Positions 54,026 to 63,408 of a stretch of DNA of 64,000 bases are shown piece after piece. This stretch comes from CAWIHS01 sp963836005 (GTDB lineage Bacteria > Pseudomonadota > Gammaproteobacteria > GRL18). The translations under genes were made by a program, and so were the position numbers. The stretch is taken from contig CAWIHS010000004.1 of the NCBI GenBank assembly GCA_963836005.1, positions 310,001 to 374,000 of the forward strand. The letters run 5' to 3'. Positions within the stretch are counted from its first letter, which is position 1; each line of letters opens with the position of its first letter. A model generated the notes under the pieces. That model was not told the DNA's origin. It saw only the letters and a program-made list of their open reading frames with translations, and searched no databases.

Positions 54026-55333
54026 CTAAAAATCGAATGAAATCATCATTAGAAACATATCCCAGCGCTCCTTAGTCTCAGCAGGATCTTTATTTTCTAT
54101 GTTTGCCAGCCACGCGGTCCCTTTTACGTGATGATACTCGGCACTGATGATAAGTTTAGGGATGACTGTGAAACGCAAGCCAACTGTCCAGTCTTTGGCA
54201 TATCTTGAATGGGCGGGCAGGCCGGTTAAATCGGCAAATTCTTTGCCGTTTTTATCATTTTGATCTATGACCAGATCATCATAACGTAAAACGCCTTCTA
54301 ACCAGGACGCAAAGTTATAGGTGCCCTGAATATAAAATCCGTTACCGGTGCTATCTGAATCAGGTATTAATCCAAAGTCATCAAACTTTTTTCTATTAAA
54401 CTCGTATTCACTGGTTAAAGACCAGTTTTCTCCATTATATTGGGCTGAAAAGACCAGGGGATTAAATTTTATGGTTCCTGGAAGGAGACCATACATCGTT
54501 GAATCAGGATCATATTTTGTGTGAAAATCTGCATAAGTAGCCTGCAGGCGTACTTTTCCACTTTGCCATTCATAAGCCAGACGACCAACCCAGGAAGTTT
54601 TACCATCAAAATCCCCCGCTAAATCTCCAGCAAGAGAATATTTGGCATCAGGATCATTAGTGCGTGGGGTTACAACCCCTATATCGAAAAAGACATCTCC
54701 AAAGTTTGATCGCTGTTCACCATACAGGTAACCGCCGTCTGCAGATAAGGCAATATTTCTGTTTCTATCAAAATAAATAGACTGTGGAAGCAGGATAGTA
54801 GGTCTGGTGGATAGAACATCACGTGTTTCATTGTAAAAACCAAGCGGAGTAGGGATCCTGCCTGCTTTGATGCCGAGTAGTTTGTTCTCAGTTGAATAAA
54901 AACTGTAATCGGCCAAAGCGTAATCTACGCGCACCCCCTGATCATCCGTTAAACCTGCATCGCGATAAACCAATTGCATTGATAATTGTAATTCTGGTAC
55001 AACTCTCCAGGAGCCGTTTATACCTGCCTCACGATAATCTGTGGAGACTCTATTAGCACTATCGCCAAAGAAATTATTGTCAGAAGTATGTACAAATCCC
55101 TGTGACAGGAATCCATGGAACTGAACTGTTTGAGCTAACCAGTTGAAGTCAAGCCAGGCTCCATCTTTATTGACATACTGATCCTTAATTGTTGAATCTG
55201 CAATCGCTGAACTGCTTATCAAGAGCTGGCTAAAACAGATAGCACATATGGTAGTAAACAATTTATATAAAATGTTCAACTTACTACCCATATATTTATA
55301 TTCAATTCTATTATTTATCATATGTGTAGTCAT
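54026..55333 (-). CDS. Outer-membrane porin
   Basis: A 435-residue beta-barrel. The leader (LFTTICAICFSQLLISSSAI, cleavage after AIA) is preceded by about 20 residues if the ATG at 55333 is used; ATG 55291 is the better start for export. Porin-like strands include WLAQTVQFHGFLSQGFVHTS, LLGIKAGRIPTPLGFYNETR, QSGKVRLQATYADFHTKYD and the terminal MFLMMISFDF. The ATG at 55333 overlaps the stop of the phosphate-binding-like gene, so they form one unit. Anion selectivity is suggested only by that partner. Confidence 0.85.
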   Translation of the reverse strand: MTTHMINNRIEYKYMGSKLNILYKLFTTICAICFSQLLISSSAIADSTIKDQYVNKDGAWLDFNWLAQTVQFHGFLSQGFVHTSDNNFFGDSANRVSTDYREAGINGSWRVVPELQLSMQLVYRDAGLTDDQGVRVDYALADYSFYSTENKLLGIKAGRIPTPLGFYNETRDVLSTRPTILLPQSIYFDRNRNIALSADGGYLYGEQRSNFGDVFFDIGVVTPRTNDPDAKYSLAGDLAGDFDGKTSWVGRLAYEWQSGKVRLQATYADFHTKYDPDSTMYGLLPGTIKFNPLVFSAQYNGENWSLTSEYEFNRKKFDDFGLIPDSDSTGNGFYIQGTYNFASWLEGVLRYDDLVIDQNDKNGKEFADLTGLPAHSRYAKDWTVGLRFTVIPKLIISAEYHHVKGTAWLANIENKDPAETKERWDMFLMMISFDF

Positions 55334-55803
55334 CGAATCTCTAGCTTTTTAATAGCATCATCTAGATCATTTACTCTTAGATATCCGATAGCACCTGGTG
55401 TAGTCGCTATCTTTTTTTTCATTTCTTCAACACTTTTTAAGGTTACAGGGGTCTGACCTGAACCGCTGAAAACTGCTTTATACCAAATGCGTTGCATTTG
55501 GTGAGGGAATACATGAAGAACTTGTTTGCAGAATTGTCTATGTAAAGGGTTATCGTCAGCAAGAACAAACACAGTGACAGGAGTTCCGTCATTCCACTGA
55601 AGAAGACGCATTTTAAAAATAGCGCTTAAACCATTGCGACTGATAGCCGTTTGTTGGTTATCTGCATTAATAACTGCTGCTACAGGGGAGTTGAAATCTG
55701 AGGATGTTTCAGCAATGGCAAGGGTACTGAAAAACATACATAAAACAGCAGTAAATAGAAGGTTGTAAAAAATAATGTGATTAGATTTTAGATTTTTCTG
55801 CAT
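55330..55803 (-). CDS. PstS-like periplasmic binding protein (short PBP-like domain)
   Basis: 157 residues from ATG 55803 (an upstream in-frame ATG at 55866 would put charged residues ahead of the leader). The signal peptide ends TLAIAET. The mature part looks like the short PBP-like phosphate-binding domain: ISRNGLSAIFKMRLLQWNDG, FCKQVLHVFPHQMQRIW and TTPGAIGYLRVNDLDD. Proteins of this kind are about 130-160 residues and often encoded with a porin and a GGDEF/EAL sensor, as here. Substrate and whether it feeds a transporter are unknown. Confidence 0.82.
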   Translation of the reverse strand: MQKNLKSNHIIFYNLLFTAVLCMFFSTLAIAETSSDFNSPVAAVINADNQQTAISRNGLSAIFKMRLLQWNDGTPVTVFVLADDNPLHRQFCKQVLHVFPHQMQRIWYKAVFSGSGQTPVTLKSVEEMKKKIATTPGAIGYLRVNDLDDAIKKLEIR

Positions 55804-55866
55804 CGAGTATTTCTTTTTGAACCTTCGTACAGTTAAGGTAACTGTCACGATAAAACTTGTGTTCAA

Positions 55867-56265
55867 TTGAGAAAAGCAAATTATAAGTTTGATTTATTTA
55901 AAATATTTTAAATCCGGGAACACTTGAATGGTACTGGCATTTTAATTAGTTTTAATAGCTGAATGACAATGAGATACCTGAAATGGTGGATAAAAGCTTA
56001 TCATATGACATGAGCTATTGCTGTAAGCTAGCATTAATCCAAATGAAAACATTATGTCTCTAAAGATTATCAGATGGCAAGTACTAATCCATCAGTCAGA
56101 GCAAAAATAATCCTGAAAGCAACATTTGATCTGCATCAGAGCGAACTTTTAGATGCTTATTGAACTGGATCAATGGGCATAATCCATGTATAATTCAGCA
56201 CCTTTTAAGAAAATTTAGTTATTGCTAATAAACTAATGTCTGTCTGAATTTAAGCTGGATCTGTT
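55867..56265. other. 400-base divergent promoter region
   Basis: AT-rich spacer between the PBP and SulP genes. A stretch near 56202 (CACCTTTTAAGAAAATTTAG) resembles the end of R2 but is too short to call. Nothing else seen. Confidence 0.4.
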
Positions 56266-57819
56266 ATGATTGACCTGTGCCCTAAAGATCAACCCTGTAA
56301 TTTTAAAACTGAAATTCTGTCAGGTTTGACGGTAGCTCTGGCACTGGTTCCTGAGGCAATAGCATTTGCCTTTGTAGCTCATGTCGATCCGCTGGTGGGT
56401 TTATATGCAGCGTTTATTGTCGGTCTGATCACTGCAATCCTTGGTGGACGTCCGGGCATGATTTCCGGGGCAACCGGTGCATTGGCCGTGATCATGACGG
56501 GGCTGGTTGTGCTGCATGGCATAGAATATCTGTTTGCCGCTGTGGTTTTAATGGGATTTATACAAATTCTGTTCGGAGTCTTGCGCTTGGGGAAATTTAT
56601 GCGTCTTGTGCCTCATCCCGTGATGCTGGGTTTTGTTAATGGACTGGCTATCGTGATTTTTCTTGCTCAGATTGGCCAGTTCAAGATCCCTGATTCTCAG
56701 GACGGTGCTATGGTCTGGATGCAAGGCAGTATGTTATGGACCATGTTAGCACTGATTGCACTGACTATGGCTATTATTCACTTTCTGCCCAAATATACCA
56801 GAGCGATTCCAGCCCCACTGGCGGCTATTCTGGTCGTCTCTGTGATTGTGATTGTATTTGGTCTGCCGACTCGTAGTGTGGGTGATATCGCCTCCATCGC
56901 CGGAGGCTTACCGGATTTTCATATTCCTATGGTGCCTCTGTCCTCTATGCAGGAGTTGTTCGATACTCTAATCATTATTTTTCCTTATTCTCTGGCATTC
57001 GCTGCTATCGGTTTAACCGAGTCTTTGCTGACACTGGCAGTGATAGATGAAATGACTGAAAGCCGCGGACGAGGCAATAAGGAATGTGTAGGGCAGGGTG
57101 TTGCCAATGTTACCTGCGGTTTTTTTGGCGGTATGGGTGGATGTGCCATGATTGGTCAATCTATGATTAATGTGAATTCCGGCGGTCGAGGGCGTATATC
57201 CGGTATCGCTGCTGCATTGTTTTTACTCAGTTTTGTCCTGTTTGCCTCTGAGCTGATCTCTAAAATTCCTCTGGCTGCTCTGGTAGGGGTAATGTTTATG
57301 GTGGTACTCGGCACCTTTGAATGGTCCAGTTTCCGAATTCTCGGCAAGATTCCTAAATCTGATGCATTTATTCTTATCTCAGTATCAGCAATTACGGTTA
57401 TTACAGACAATCTGGCCATCGCTGTTTTTATCGGTGTGATCATTGCCGCAGTAGTATTTGCCTGGAATCATGCCAAGCATATTTCAGTAGTGATCACGCG
57501 TGATAATGAAGATTCAAAGGTTTATGAGCTGCATGGGCCCTTATTTTTTGGTTCGGTGCATCATTTTCAGCAGCTATTTGATCCCAAAAATGATCCCGAT
57601 GATGTGGTCGTAGAATTCAGGCATTCGCATGTATCTGATCATTCCGGTATCGAAGCTATTGATAATCTGGCAGAACGTTACCTTAACCTCCATAAACGCC
57701 TTCATCTAAGACATCTGAGCCCTGATTGCAGGGAACTATTAACCAAGGCTGGTGATCTGTGTGAAGTTAATGTCATTGAAGATCCCAGGTACCGTGTAGC
57801 AGATGATAAACTGGGGTAA
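56266..57819 (+). CDS. SulP-family anion transporter with STAS domain
   Basis: A 517-residue secondary transporter (sulfate, bicarbonate or related anion) with about 12 hydrophobic helices (residues 12-400) and a C-terminal STAS domain (about 425-510). Signature parts are LSGLTVALALVPEAIAFAFV, IVGLITAILGGRPGMISGAT, the conserved MGGCAMIGQSMINVNSGGRG and SAITVITDNLAIAVFIGVI. The STAS part reads VYELHGPLFFGSVHHFQQLF and SHVSDHSGIEAIDNLAERY, with the aspartate/serine region typical of this fold. The gene is monocistronic. Substrate cannot be decided from sequence. Confidence 0.93.
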   Translation: MIDLCPKDQPCNFKTEILSGLTVALALVPEAIAFAFVAHVDPLVGLYAAFIVGLITAILGGRPGMISGATGALAVIMTGLVVLHGIEYLFAAVVLMGFIQILFGVLRLGKFMRLVPHPVMLGFVNGLAIVIFLAQIGQFKIPDSQDGAMVWMQGSMLWTMLALIALTMAIIHFLPKYTRAIPAPLAAILVVSVIVIVFGLPTRSVGDIASIAGGLPDFHIPMVPLSSMQELFDTLIIIFPYSLAFAAIGLTESLLTLAVIDEMTESRGRGNKECVGQGVANVTCGFFGGMGGCAMIGQSMINVNSGGRGRISGIAAALFLLSFVLFASELISKIPLAALVGVMFMVVLGTFEWSSFRILGKIPKSDAFILISVSAITVITDNLAIAVFIGVIIAAVVFAWNHAKHISVVITRDNEDSKVYELHGPLFFGSVHHFQQLFDPKNDPDDVVVEFRHSHVSDHSGIEAIDNLAERYLNLHKRLHLRHLSPDCRELLTKAGDLCEVNVIEDPRYRVADDKLG

Positions 57820-57869
57820 TAATTCCCCCGTTTACTAAACTGATTCATTTAACTTATTTTGCTGGTCAG

Positions 57870-58682
57870 TTAATTATAGCCTGATTTAGTGGTTATGAAA
57901 TGCTGTTGTGGTCTGGTTGTTTGCTTCTGGCTTTCGATAAGCTCACGTGCACGCCTTTTGGCTGCATAAGCTTCTTGCTGCCTTCTGCTTTTTTGCTCTC
58001 TTTTCTCGCGTTCTTTTTGTTGTTGTTTTTCATATTCAGCTTGCCTGGCTGCTTTTTCCTCCTGCATGAGCAGGAGGCGTTCTTCCCTGTCTATTCTTTT
58101 CATTTCTCTTTGTTCTTCCAAATCCAGGCGGCGCGCTTGCATTTCTAATCGACGTGTTTCCGCAGTTTCTCTTCTCTCCTGTTCACGTAGGGCGAGAAGT
58201 TCAGTATATTCCTGAGTTGAAGAGTTTCGTAGCTCTCTCTGACGATTCAGTTCCATTTGCTGATTGCGGATATCGTATTCATAATCAAATTGTTTACTAA
58301 ATACTTCTTTGACTATTCTTTCTTCGCCGCTGGGGATTAGAACCAGCAGGATAATGACTAAAACAACCGAGCCGAGAAAAGCTCTGGAGAAAATTAGCCC
58401 TCCCAAAAATTCTGTTACGTTAAATGTGTCAGAAGGTGTATATGTGTTATTGATTGAACTGGCACGTTCACGAATCAACTTGTTATTGTAAGCATGCCGA
58501 AGTGTCGGGTTGGACAAGACCTCGTAAGCATTGTAGAGCTTTTTTTCTTTTGTATAGTATAAGGGTGAGTCCTGTAGTTTATCCTTTGCATCTTTAAGCA
58601 GTCGCTGATAAGCAGATGCTATTATCTCTGGGGAAGCATTTTCATCGATTTCCAGGGTTTCATAGTGTGTTTGGTTTTCCAC
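57870..58682 (-). CDS. Membrane-anchored J-domain-like protein without HPD
   Basis: A 270-residue protein. Residues 5-70 resemble a DnaJ J-domain (HYETLEIDENASPEIIASAY, KKLYNAYEVLSNPTLRHAY). However, the HPD tripeptide needed to stimulate DnaK is replaced around LLKDAKDKLQD. One TM helix follows (about 98-118, FLGSVVLVIILLVLI), then a long charged coiled coil rich in Arg and Glu (about 125-260). It is therefore probably a J-like membrane protein that does not act as a co-chaperone. Family membership beyond this was not recognised. Confidence 0.75.
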   Translation of the reverse strand: MENQTHYETLEIDENASPEIIASAYQRLLKDAKDKLQDSPLYYTKEKKLYNAYEVLSNPTLRHAYNNKLIRERASSINNTYTPSDTFNVTEFLGGLIFSRAFLGSVVLVIILLVLIPSGEERIVKEVFSKQFDYEYDIRNQQMELNRQRELRNSSTQEYTELLALREQERRETAETRRLEMQARRLDLEEQREMKRIDREERLLLMQEEKAARQAEYEKQQQKEREKREQKSRRQQEAYAAKRRARELIESQKQTTRPQQHFITTKSGYN

Positions 58683-58730
58683 GTTTAACTATCCATAGTC
58701 TGCAGTCTGTTATTTTTATTAAAAAAATGC

Positions 58731-58965
58731 GTAACTATTCAGCGTGTTTATCAGGTTGTGATTACTGTCAGGTATTTATTCCAGAAGGCGCCGTAAATAC
58801 ATCCATGGTCGTTCCCGGCATCCTGCCTCACACGACACTTGTATTTCCCTGTACATCGTAGGCTTGGATGCAGGGAATGCAGATTATACAGGAGCAATTA
58901 TCTGCCTTCCACAATCACCTGACAGCAATCACTTATGCAGAATCTTAGATACGCTGAATAGTTAC
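58731..58965 (+). repeat. R1 repeat copy E: complete 235-bp MITE with exact 8-bp target duplication
   Basis: The ends GTAACTATTCAGCGT and ACGCTGAATAGTTAC are inverted and exact over 15 bases. AAAAATGC flanks both sides (58723-58730 and 58966-58973). The interior is about four-fifths identical to copy D by eye. From 58966 to 59518, apart from the ribosome-binding site of the next gene, nothing was identified. Confidence 0.9.
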
Positions 58966-59518
58966 AAAAATGCTAGCATTTTTCCTGTTTTATTACAAAG
59001 TAGCGGTGTCTTAAATTCTGATATCTGGAAGGAAGATGTATAAAGTATGAACTGTATCGCATTTCGTTTTGAATCAAACTGGAGTATTAATAATTTTAAA
59101 AATTTCAGCTGTGGATTTATAAAAGATACCAATATTGAATATTCGTTCCTGTATTTCGTATACTTCGTACCAACCATTGTAGAAAATTAATGCCTCACCG
59201 AAACCTGGAGCAGATGAATATTTTTTCTGCAAAGGTGTTCTGACATTGTATTAACGACACAGACATAAATGTAATATAATGAAAAGCCAGTGTCACTTTT
59301 GGGCTTGATTAGATTCCACTTGCTATGAAAAACAATGCATTAAATATATGGATGCTCATTTTATTCTTTGCGTAACAACAGCCAGCTAACCTGTCTGTAA
59401 TGATATTGACATTTTTTTTGGATTTAAGGGTAAAATCGAAGCCTTTGAAAACACACAAAAATACTGGCTTTAGCGTATACTCTTAACAACCAACAGGAGA
59501 ATAGTTCAGGGTTTTAGT

Positions 59519-61066
59519 ATGGAAGTCACTACACGACATATTCAGCTTATGGATACCACCTTACGCGATGGTGAACAGACACAGGGTGTTAGTTTTTCAC
59601 CTGAAGAGAAAGTTCAAATTGTTAAGGCATTATTGGGCGCTTTACACGTAGATCGCATTGAAGTCGCTTCTGCACGAGTCTCAGACCGTGAAAAAGAAGG
59701 GCTGATTAGTATTAATAAATGGGCCGATGAACAGGGCTATAATGATCGTATTGAGGTTCTTGGATTTGTTGATCATACTAAAAGTGTTGACTGGATCCTG
59801 GAATCTGGCGGGCGGGTAATGAACCTGTTGACCAAAGGCAGCGCCAGGCATTGTCATGAACAGTTAGGTAAAACCCTGTCTGAGCATGTGAGTGATATCA
59901 AACAAACTCTGGACCATGCTTTTGCCCATGATCTTAAGGTTAACGTTTATCTGGAGGACTGGTCTAATGGTTATCACGATAGCCGGGATTATGTTTTCGG
60001 CTTAATGGATGAGCTGAAAAATTTGAATATTAGTCATTTTATGTTACCGGATACTCTCGGGGTGATGTCTCCAGATGAGGTCTATGACAGCATCAAAGAT
60101 ATGACTGGCCGCTATCCGCATGTGCAGTTTGATTTTCACCCGCATAATGATTACGGGCTGGCAGTTGCCAATGCCATGGCTGCGGTTAAGGCAGGTGTTA
60201 GTTGTATCCATTGTACGGTTAACTGTTTGGGAGAAAGGACAGGCAATGTCTCATTGGCAGAAGTAGAAGTTGTATTGCGAGATAAAATGAATATGCACAC
60301 GTCTATTGACGAAAGCAATATTGTACGGGTGAGCAACATGGTGGAAAATTTTTCCGGCAAATGGGTTTCAGCGAACGCCCCCATCGTTGGTGCAGATGTG
60401 TTTACTCAAACCGCTGGTATTCATGCAGACGGGGACCAAAAAGGCGGTTTGTATGAAACTCATCTTAGTCCTGAGCGTTTCGCCCGCAAGCGTAGATATG
60501 CTCTGGGGAAAATGAGCGGCAAAGCGTCACTGGCAAAAAATCTGCAAGAATTAGGCTTGTCCTTGTCGGATGAAAATCAGGCCAGAGTTCTGAAAAGAAT
60601 CAAAAAATTAGGTGATTCGAAACAACGGATTACTCTGGATGATCTACCCTTTATTATTTCCGATGTGATGGAAAGTAATGACTACCACCATGTTAAATTG
60701 TTAGATTGCTCTATAAACAGTAGCTTAAAACTTGAATCAACGGTAAGCATTATGGTTGAAATAGAAGGTAAAACTCTTCGCGCTGCGGGCTCCGGCAATG
60801 GTGGTTTTGATGCTTTTATTGATTCAATTTCCAAACTTTTAAAGTTATACGACTATCAATTACCCCCCTTAAGTGATTTTGAAGTACGCATACCCAAAGG
60901 AGGTAATACCAGTGCGTTAACTGAATGTATTATCACATGGGATATCGATGGAAAACCGATAAAAACCCGGGGCGTGAATGCTAATCAGGTTTTAGCTGCA
61001 ATCAGTGCCACGATTCGTGTTATTAATATCCAGTTACATGCGAGAAAAAGCCTGCTTGCAGGGTGA
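59519..61066 (+). CDS. 2-Isopropylmalate synthase/(R)-citramalate synthase family enzyme
   Basis: A 515-residue DRE-TIM metallolyase with a C-terminal LeuA dimer/regulatory domain. Catalytic motifs are LMDTTLRDGEQTQGVSFS (DRE), HPHNDYGLAVANAMAAVKAG (HxH metal site), CTVNCLGERTGNVSLAEV and TQTAGIHADGDQKGG. The regulatory domain carries GSGNGGFDAFIDSISKLL and RGVNANQVLAAISATIRVIN. It condenses an alpha-keto acid with acetyl-CoA for leucine or isoleucine synthesis. The second-type enzyme usually coexists with a canonical LeuA. Which substrate it prefers cannot be read with confidence. A ribosome-binding site (AGGG) precedes ATG 59519. Confidence 0.9.
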   Translation: MEVTTRHIQLMDTTLRDGEQTQGVSFSPEEKVQIVKALLGALHVDRIEVASARVSDREKEGLISINKWADEQGYNDRIEVLGFVDHTKSVDWILESGGRVMNLLTKGSARHCHEQLGKTLSEHVSDIKQTLDHAFAHDLKVNVYLEDWSNGYHDSRDYVFGLMDELKNLNISHFMLPDTLGVMSPDEVYDSIKDMTGRYPHVQFDFHPHNDYGLAVANAMAAVKAGVSCIHCTVNCLGERTGNVSLAEVEVVLRDKMNMHTSIDESNIVRVSNMVENFSGKWVSANAPIVGADVFTQTAGIHADGDQKGGLYETHLSPERFARKRRYALGKMSGKASLAKNLQELGLSLSDENQARVLKRIKKLGDSKQRITLDDLPFIISDVMESNDYHHVKLLDCSINSSLKLESTVSIMVEIEGKTLRAAGSGNGGFDAFIDSISKLLKLYDYQLPPLSDFEVRIPKGGNTSALTECIITWDIDGKPIKTRGVNANQVLAAISATIRVINIQLHARKSLLAG

Positions 61067-61154
61067 CTACCCGTCATTTACACAGGGGTTTCTAGATGCA
61101 GGAAAAATGGCTTAATTACCCAAAACACCATGAATAACCAGAGGAAACAATAAA

Positions 61155-61430
61155 TTGAACCAGGAACTTAAACCAGTAAACCCCGGCAGAGCTATTTGGA
61201 TACGTGCCTTGTATATGCTGTTGTTTAGTATAATCTATAGTGTTACTGAAGTGGTTATTGCTCTGGTTGCAGCCGGGCAGTTTTTGACCGTGTTGATCAC
61301 GGGTTCAAAAAATGAAAGATTACTGAAGTTTGGGCAAAGTCTGAGTACTTTTGTTTATCAGATCATGCAGTTTTTTACTTTTAACAGTGAAGAAAAACCA
61401 TTTCCATTTGCTGAGTGGCCTGAAAAATGA
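61155..61430 (+). CDS. DUF4389 membrane protein
   Basis: A 91-residue membrane protein with one long hydrophobic region (about 16-48, ALYMLLFSIIYSVTEVVIAL and VAAGQFLTVLITG) and the family block FGQSLSTFVYQIMQFFTFNS followed by EKPFPFAEWPEK. The start is TTG 61155 with GAGGAA upstream; no ATG serves. It follows the IPMS-family gene by 88 bases on the same strand and could be in the same transcript. Function unknown. The 61431-61758 stretch that follows has no gene. Confidence 0.82.
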   Translation: MNQELKPVNPGRAIWIRALYMLLFSIIYSVTEVVIALVAAGQFLTVLITGSKNERLLKFGQSLSTFVYQIMQFFTFNSEEKPFPFAEWPEK

Positions 61431-61758
61431 CCATTTATAGCCAATTATTCAATTATGCTACGCAGAAAAGTTCTGCTGACAATATAGATCTGGTCGGGGA
61501 CAAATGGTCCATGTGCTAACAGCGTAGAAAACACTTCTGAGTCTGCTCGCAATCAAGCTGTTAGCCTGCGATGGGGCATATAGAATAGACGCAACATGGG
61601 AATATTGAAGTGTATTCTAATGCAGGTATTGGCGACGCAGACTAAATTTTGCGGGAGGCTTAACTAACACCGCGTATCCAAATCCTGCACTCTCGGAGTT
61701 CCGCCTTCAGCCCGAGGAATATCAGTAATACTACTTTGTGTCAGCACTTTTCCTTTGC

Positions 61759-63408
61759 TTATAGTTCCAGTGTGTTTCCGTCAGGATCTATCGCAATCAA
61801 GCGGATAATCATCATTATCTGGTCTTTTGCGGTAATAAAAGCCATTTCCCCTTTGGAATTTGTACCAAAACCTGGAATCACCTGTTCTCCATCAGCAAGC
61901 GGGCGTGCTTCCACGTCAAATGTGGGCCTTAGAATATATTTATCAAGGTTAGCTAGCAGTACAGCAAAACTGCCGTCAGTTTGTTGATGTATATCAACAC
62001 CAAATAACTGGCCCAGATCTTCTAGTTCTTCCGGTTTTGGCAGCGCCGGATATACGATCTGCGCGTTGCCTTGAGCATCAACCAGCCAGTTCAAGGCATC
62101 AGCCAACGGGTTTATATGCAACCCGGGGCCTACACCTGGATCGGAACTGACAAGCATATCGCATATGAAAGCAACCGGATAGGGTATAGCCGGCAGCTCA
62201 GGTACAATGATCACACCGTTATCACCCATCTCCACCTCGCCTCGACTGCCCTGGGATTTAAGTGCTTCTATGATTTTGAGAGGGTTTTTAGGTGCGGGAA
62301 GTAATGGGAAACTCATCCCGGTTTCAGTCATAAAGGTAAAAGCACCATTTTCCTGATCTTGAGTAAATCCTGTTTGGGCTGCCGGATGATCCGTTCCCAC
62401 ATATTTTGCCCGCCTTGGATCAGGGATGAATGCAAACTCAAGTCCCTGAAATTCACCCTCGCCTTCGAGAGTTAAAATACCGCTATTCTCAGCCTGCTGG
62501 TTAAAGGCAAACTGACCGGCCAGTCCCAGTTTTTCGATAACCAAGTTCAAGCCTTCCAGTGCATTGCCGTTGCCACTGCGTCCTGCTACAGCCAGACCGC
62601 TATTCATATTGAAAATATCCGGAAGCTTAAGTTCGGCAGGTGTGTTGGCGGGTTTGGTGAATATGTCCAGGAATATACGAGAATTCAGTGGCGGTGTCAG
62701 TGTGCCGTTGCTTTCATCCAGAGTCCAGTCAGAAGGCAGACATTCCTTAACATCGGCTGGGGAAAAATGGTTTTGATTAAGGTTGGTTAAAAGTTTTAGC
62801 AAATCTTGAGAATGCATTTGCCGACATTGGTCTTTATCCAGTTGGGCAAAATCTGAGGCAGCAAATTTATCAATTATTTGCGGCGACAGTCCACCCATAT
62901 TGTTAGCCATCAGACCCTTCAGAAAATCACCGATGCGTGCCCCTTTGAACTGTTCTTCTGTCATACCGCTTATAGCTTGACGTGGCAGATGGCCCGCCTG
63001 CTCACGTGTGAGAGCGCTCATGATTTCAGGGACTAAAAATTTAAAGCGCTCTCGATCCATCCCGGTTAGTACTTCAGGAAGTAAATGTATAAATTGAGAG
63101 GGTGAAATACTGTCAAAAACATTCGGCGGCAGTGCTTGTAGCTGTTCAGCTTGTAAACCGGCAAAAGCTTCCGGTGGTATCTTCTGAATGTCTTCGTCGG
63201 TAAATTTATTGAAAAATGCCAGAATATCGATTTGGCCGAAAAATTCCGCGTCAAACAGTTGGGGGTCAAAATTGCTTTCAGCATCATCTGTCTGCGGCTG
63301 TGATGGATCAGGGGTTATCAAGGGTAAAACTGACTGCTCAAAAGACAGAGCCGGACAGGTGATCAGCAGGGCAAAACTTATAATGATGATCAGGGTTTGA
63401 TTTTTCAT
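61759..63408 (-). CDS. Large secreted protein with N-terminal leucine/proline-rich repeats
   Basis: A 549-residue exported protein with a signal peptide (about 1-22, ending LSFEQ). Residues about 60-200 are a run of ~22-residue units of the form DEDIQKIPPEAFAGLQAEQL / LQALPPNVFDSISPSQFIHL / LPEVLTGMDRERFKFLVPEI / ALTREQAGHLPRQAISGMTE, in which Leu-Pro-x-x-(A/V)-(F/I/L) recurs. The C-terminal 350 residues are beta-rich and unassigned (GEVEMGDNGVIIVPELPAI, PTFDVEARPLADGEQV). No catalytic motif is visible. A ribosome-binding site (AGGAG) precedes the ATG. Outer-surface or periplasmic location is likely. Confidence 0.7.
   Translation of the reverse strand: MKNQTLIIIISFALLITCPALSFEQSVLPLITPDPSQPQTDDAESNFDPQLFDAEFFGQIDILAFFNKFTDEDIQKIPPEAFAGLQAEQLQALPPNVFDSISPSQFIHLLPEVLTGMDRERFKFLVPEIMSALTREQAGHLPRQAISGMTEEQFKGARIGDFLKGLMANNMGGLSPQIIDKFAASDFAQLDKDQCRQMHSQDLLKLLTNLNQNHFSPADVKECLPSDWTLDESNGTLTPPLNSRIFLDIFTKPANTPAELKLPDIFNMNSGLAVAGRSGNGNALEGLNLVIEKLGLAGQFAFNQQAENSGILTLEGEGEFQGLEFAFIPDPRRAKYVGTDHPAAQTGFTQDQENGAFTFMTETGMSFPLLPAPKNPLKIIEALKSQGSRGEVEMGDNGVIIVPELPAIPYPVAFICDMLVSSDPGVGPGLHINPLADALNWLVDAQGNAQIVYPALPKPEELEDLGQLFGVDIHQQTDGSFAVLLANLDKYILRPTFDVEARPLADGEQVIPGFGTNSKGEMAFITAKDQIMMIIRLIAIDPDGNTLEL

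Noticed and set aside
59349..59390. Possible leader peptide (MDAHFILCVTTAS) upstream of the IPMS-family gene
   Set aside because: No run of Leu, Ile or Val codons and no terminator/antiterminator stems seen, so attenuation is not supported.
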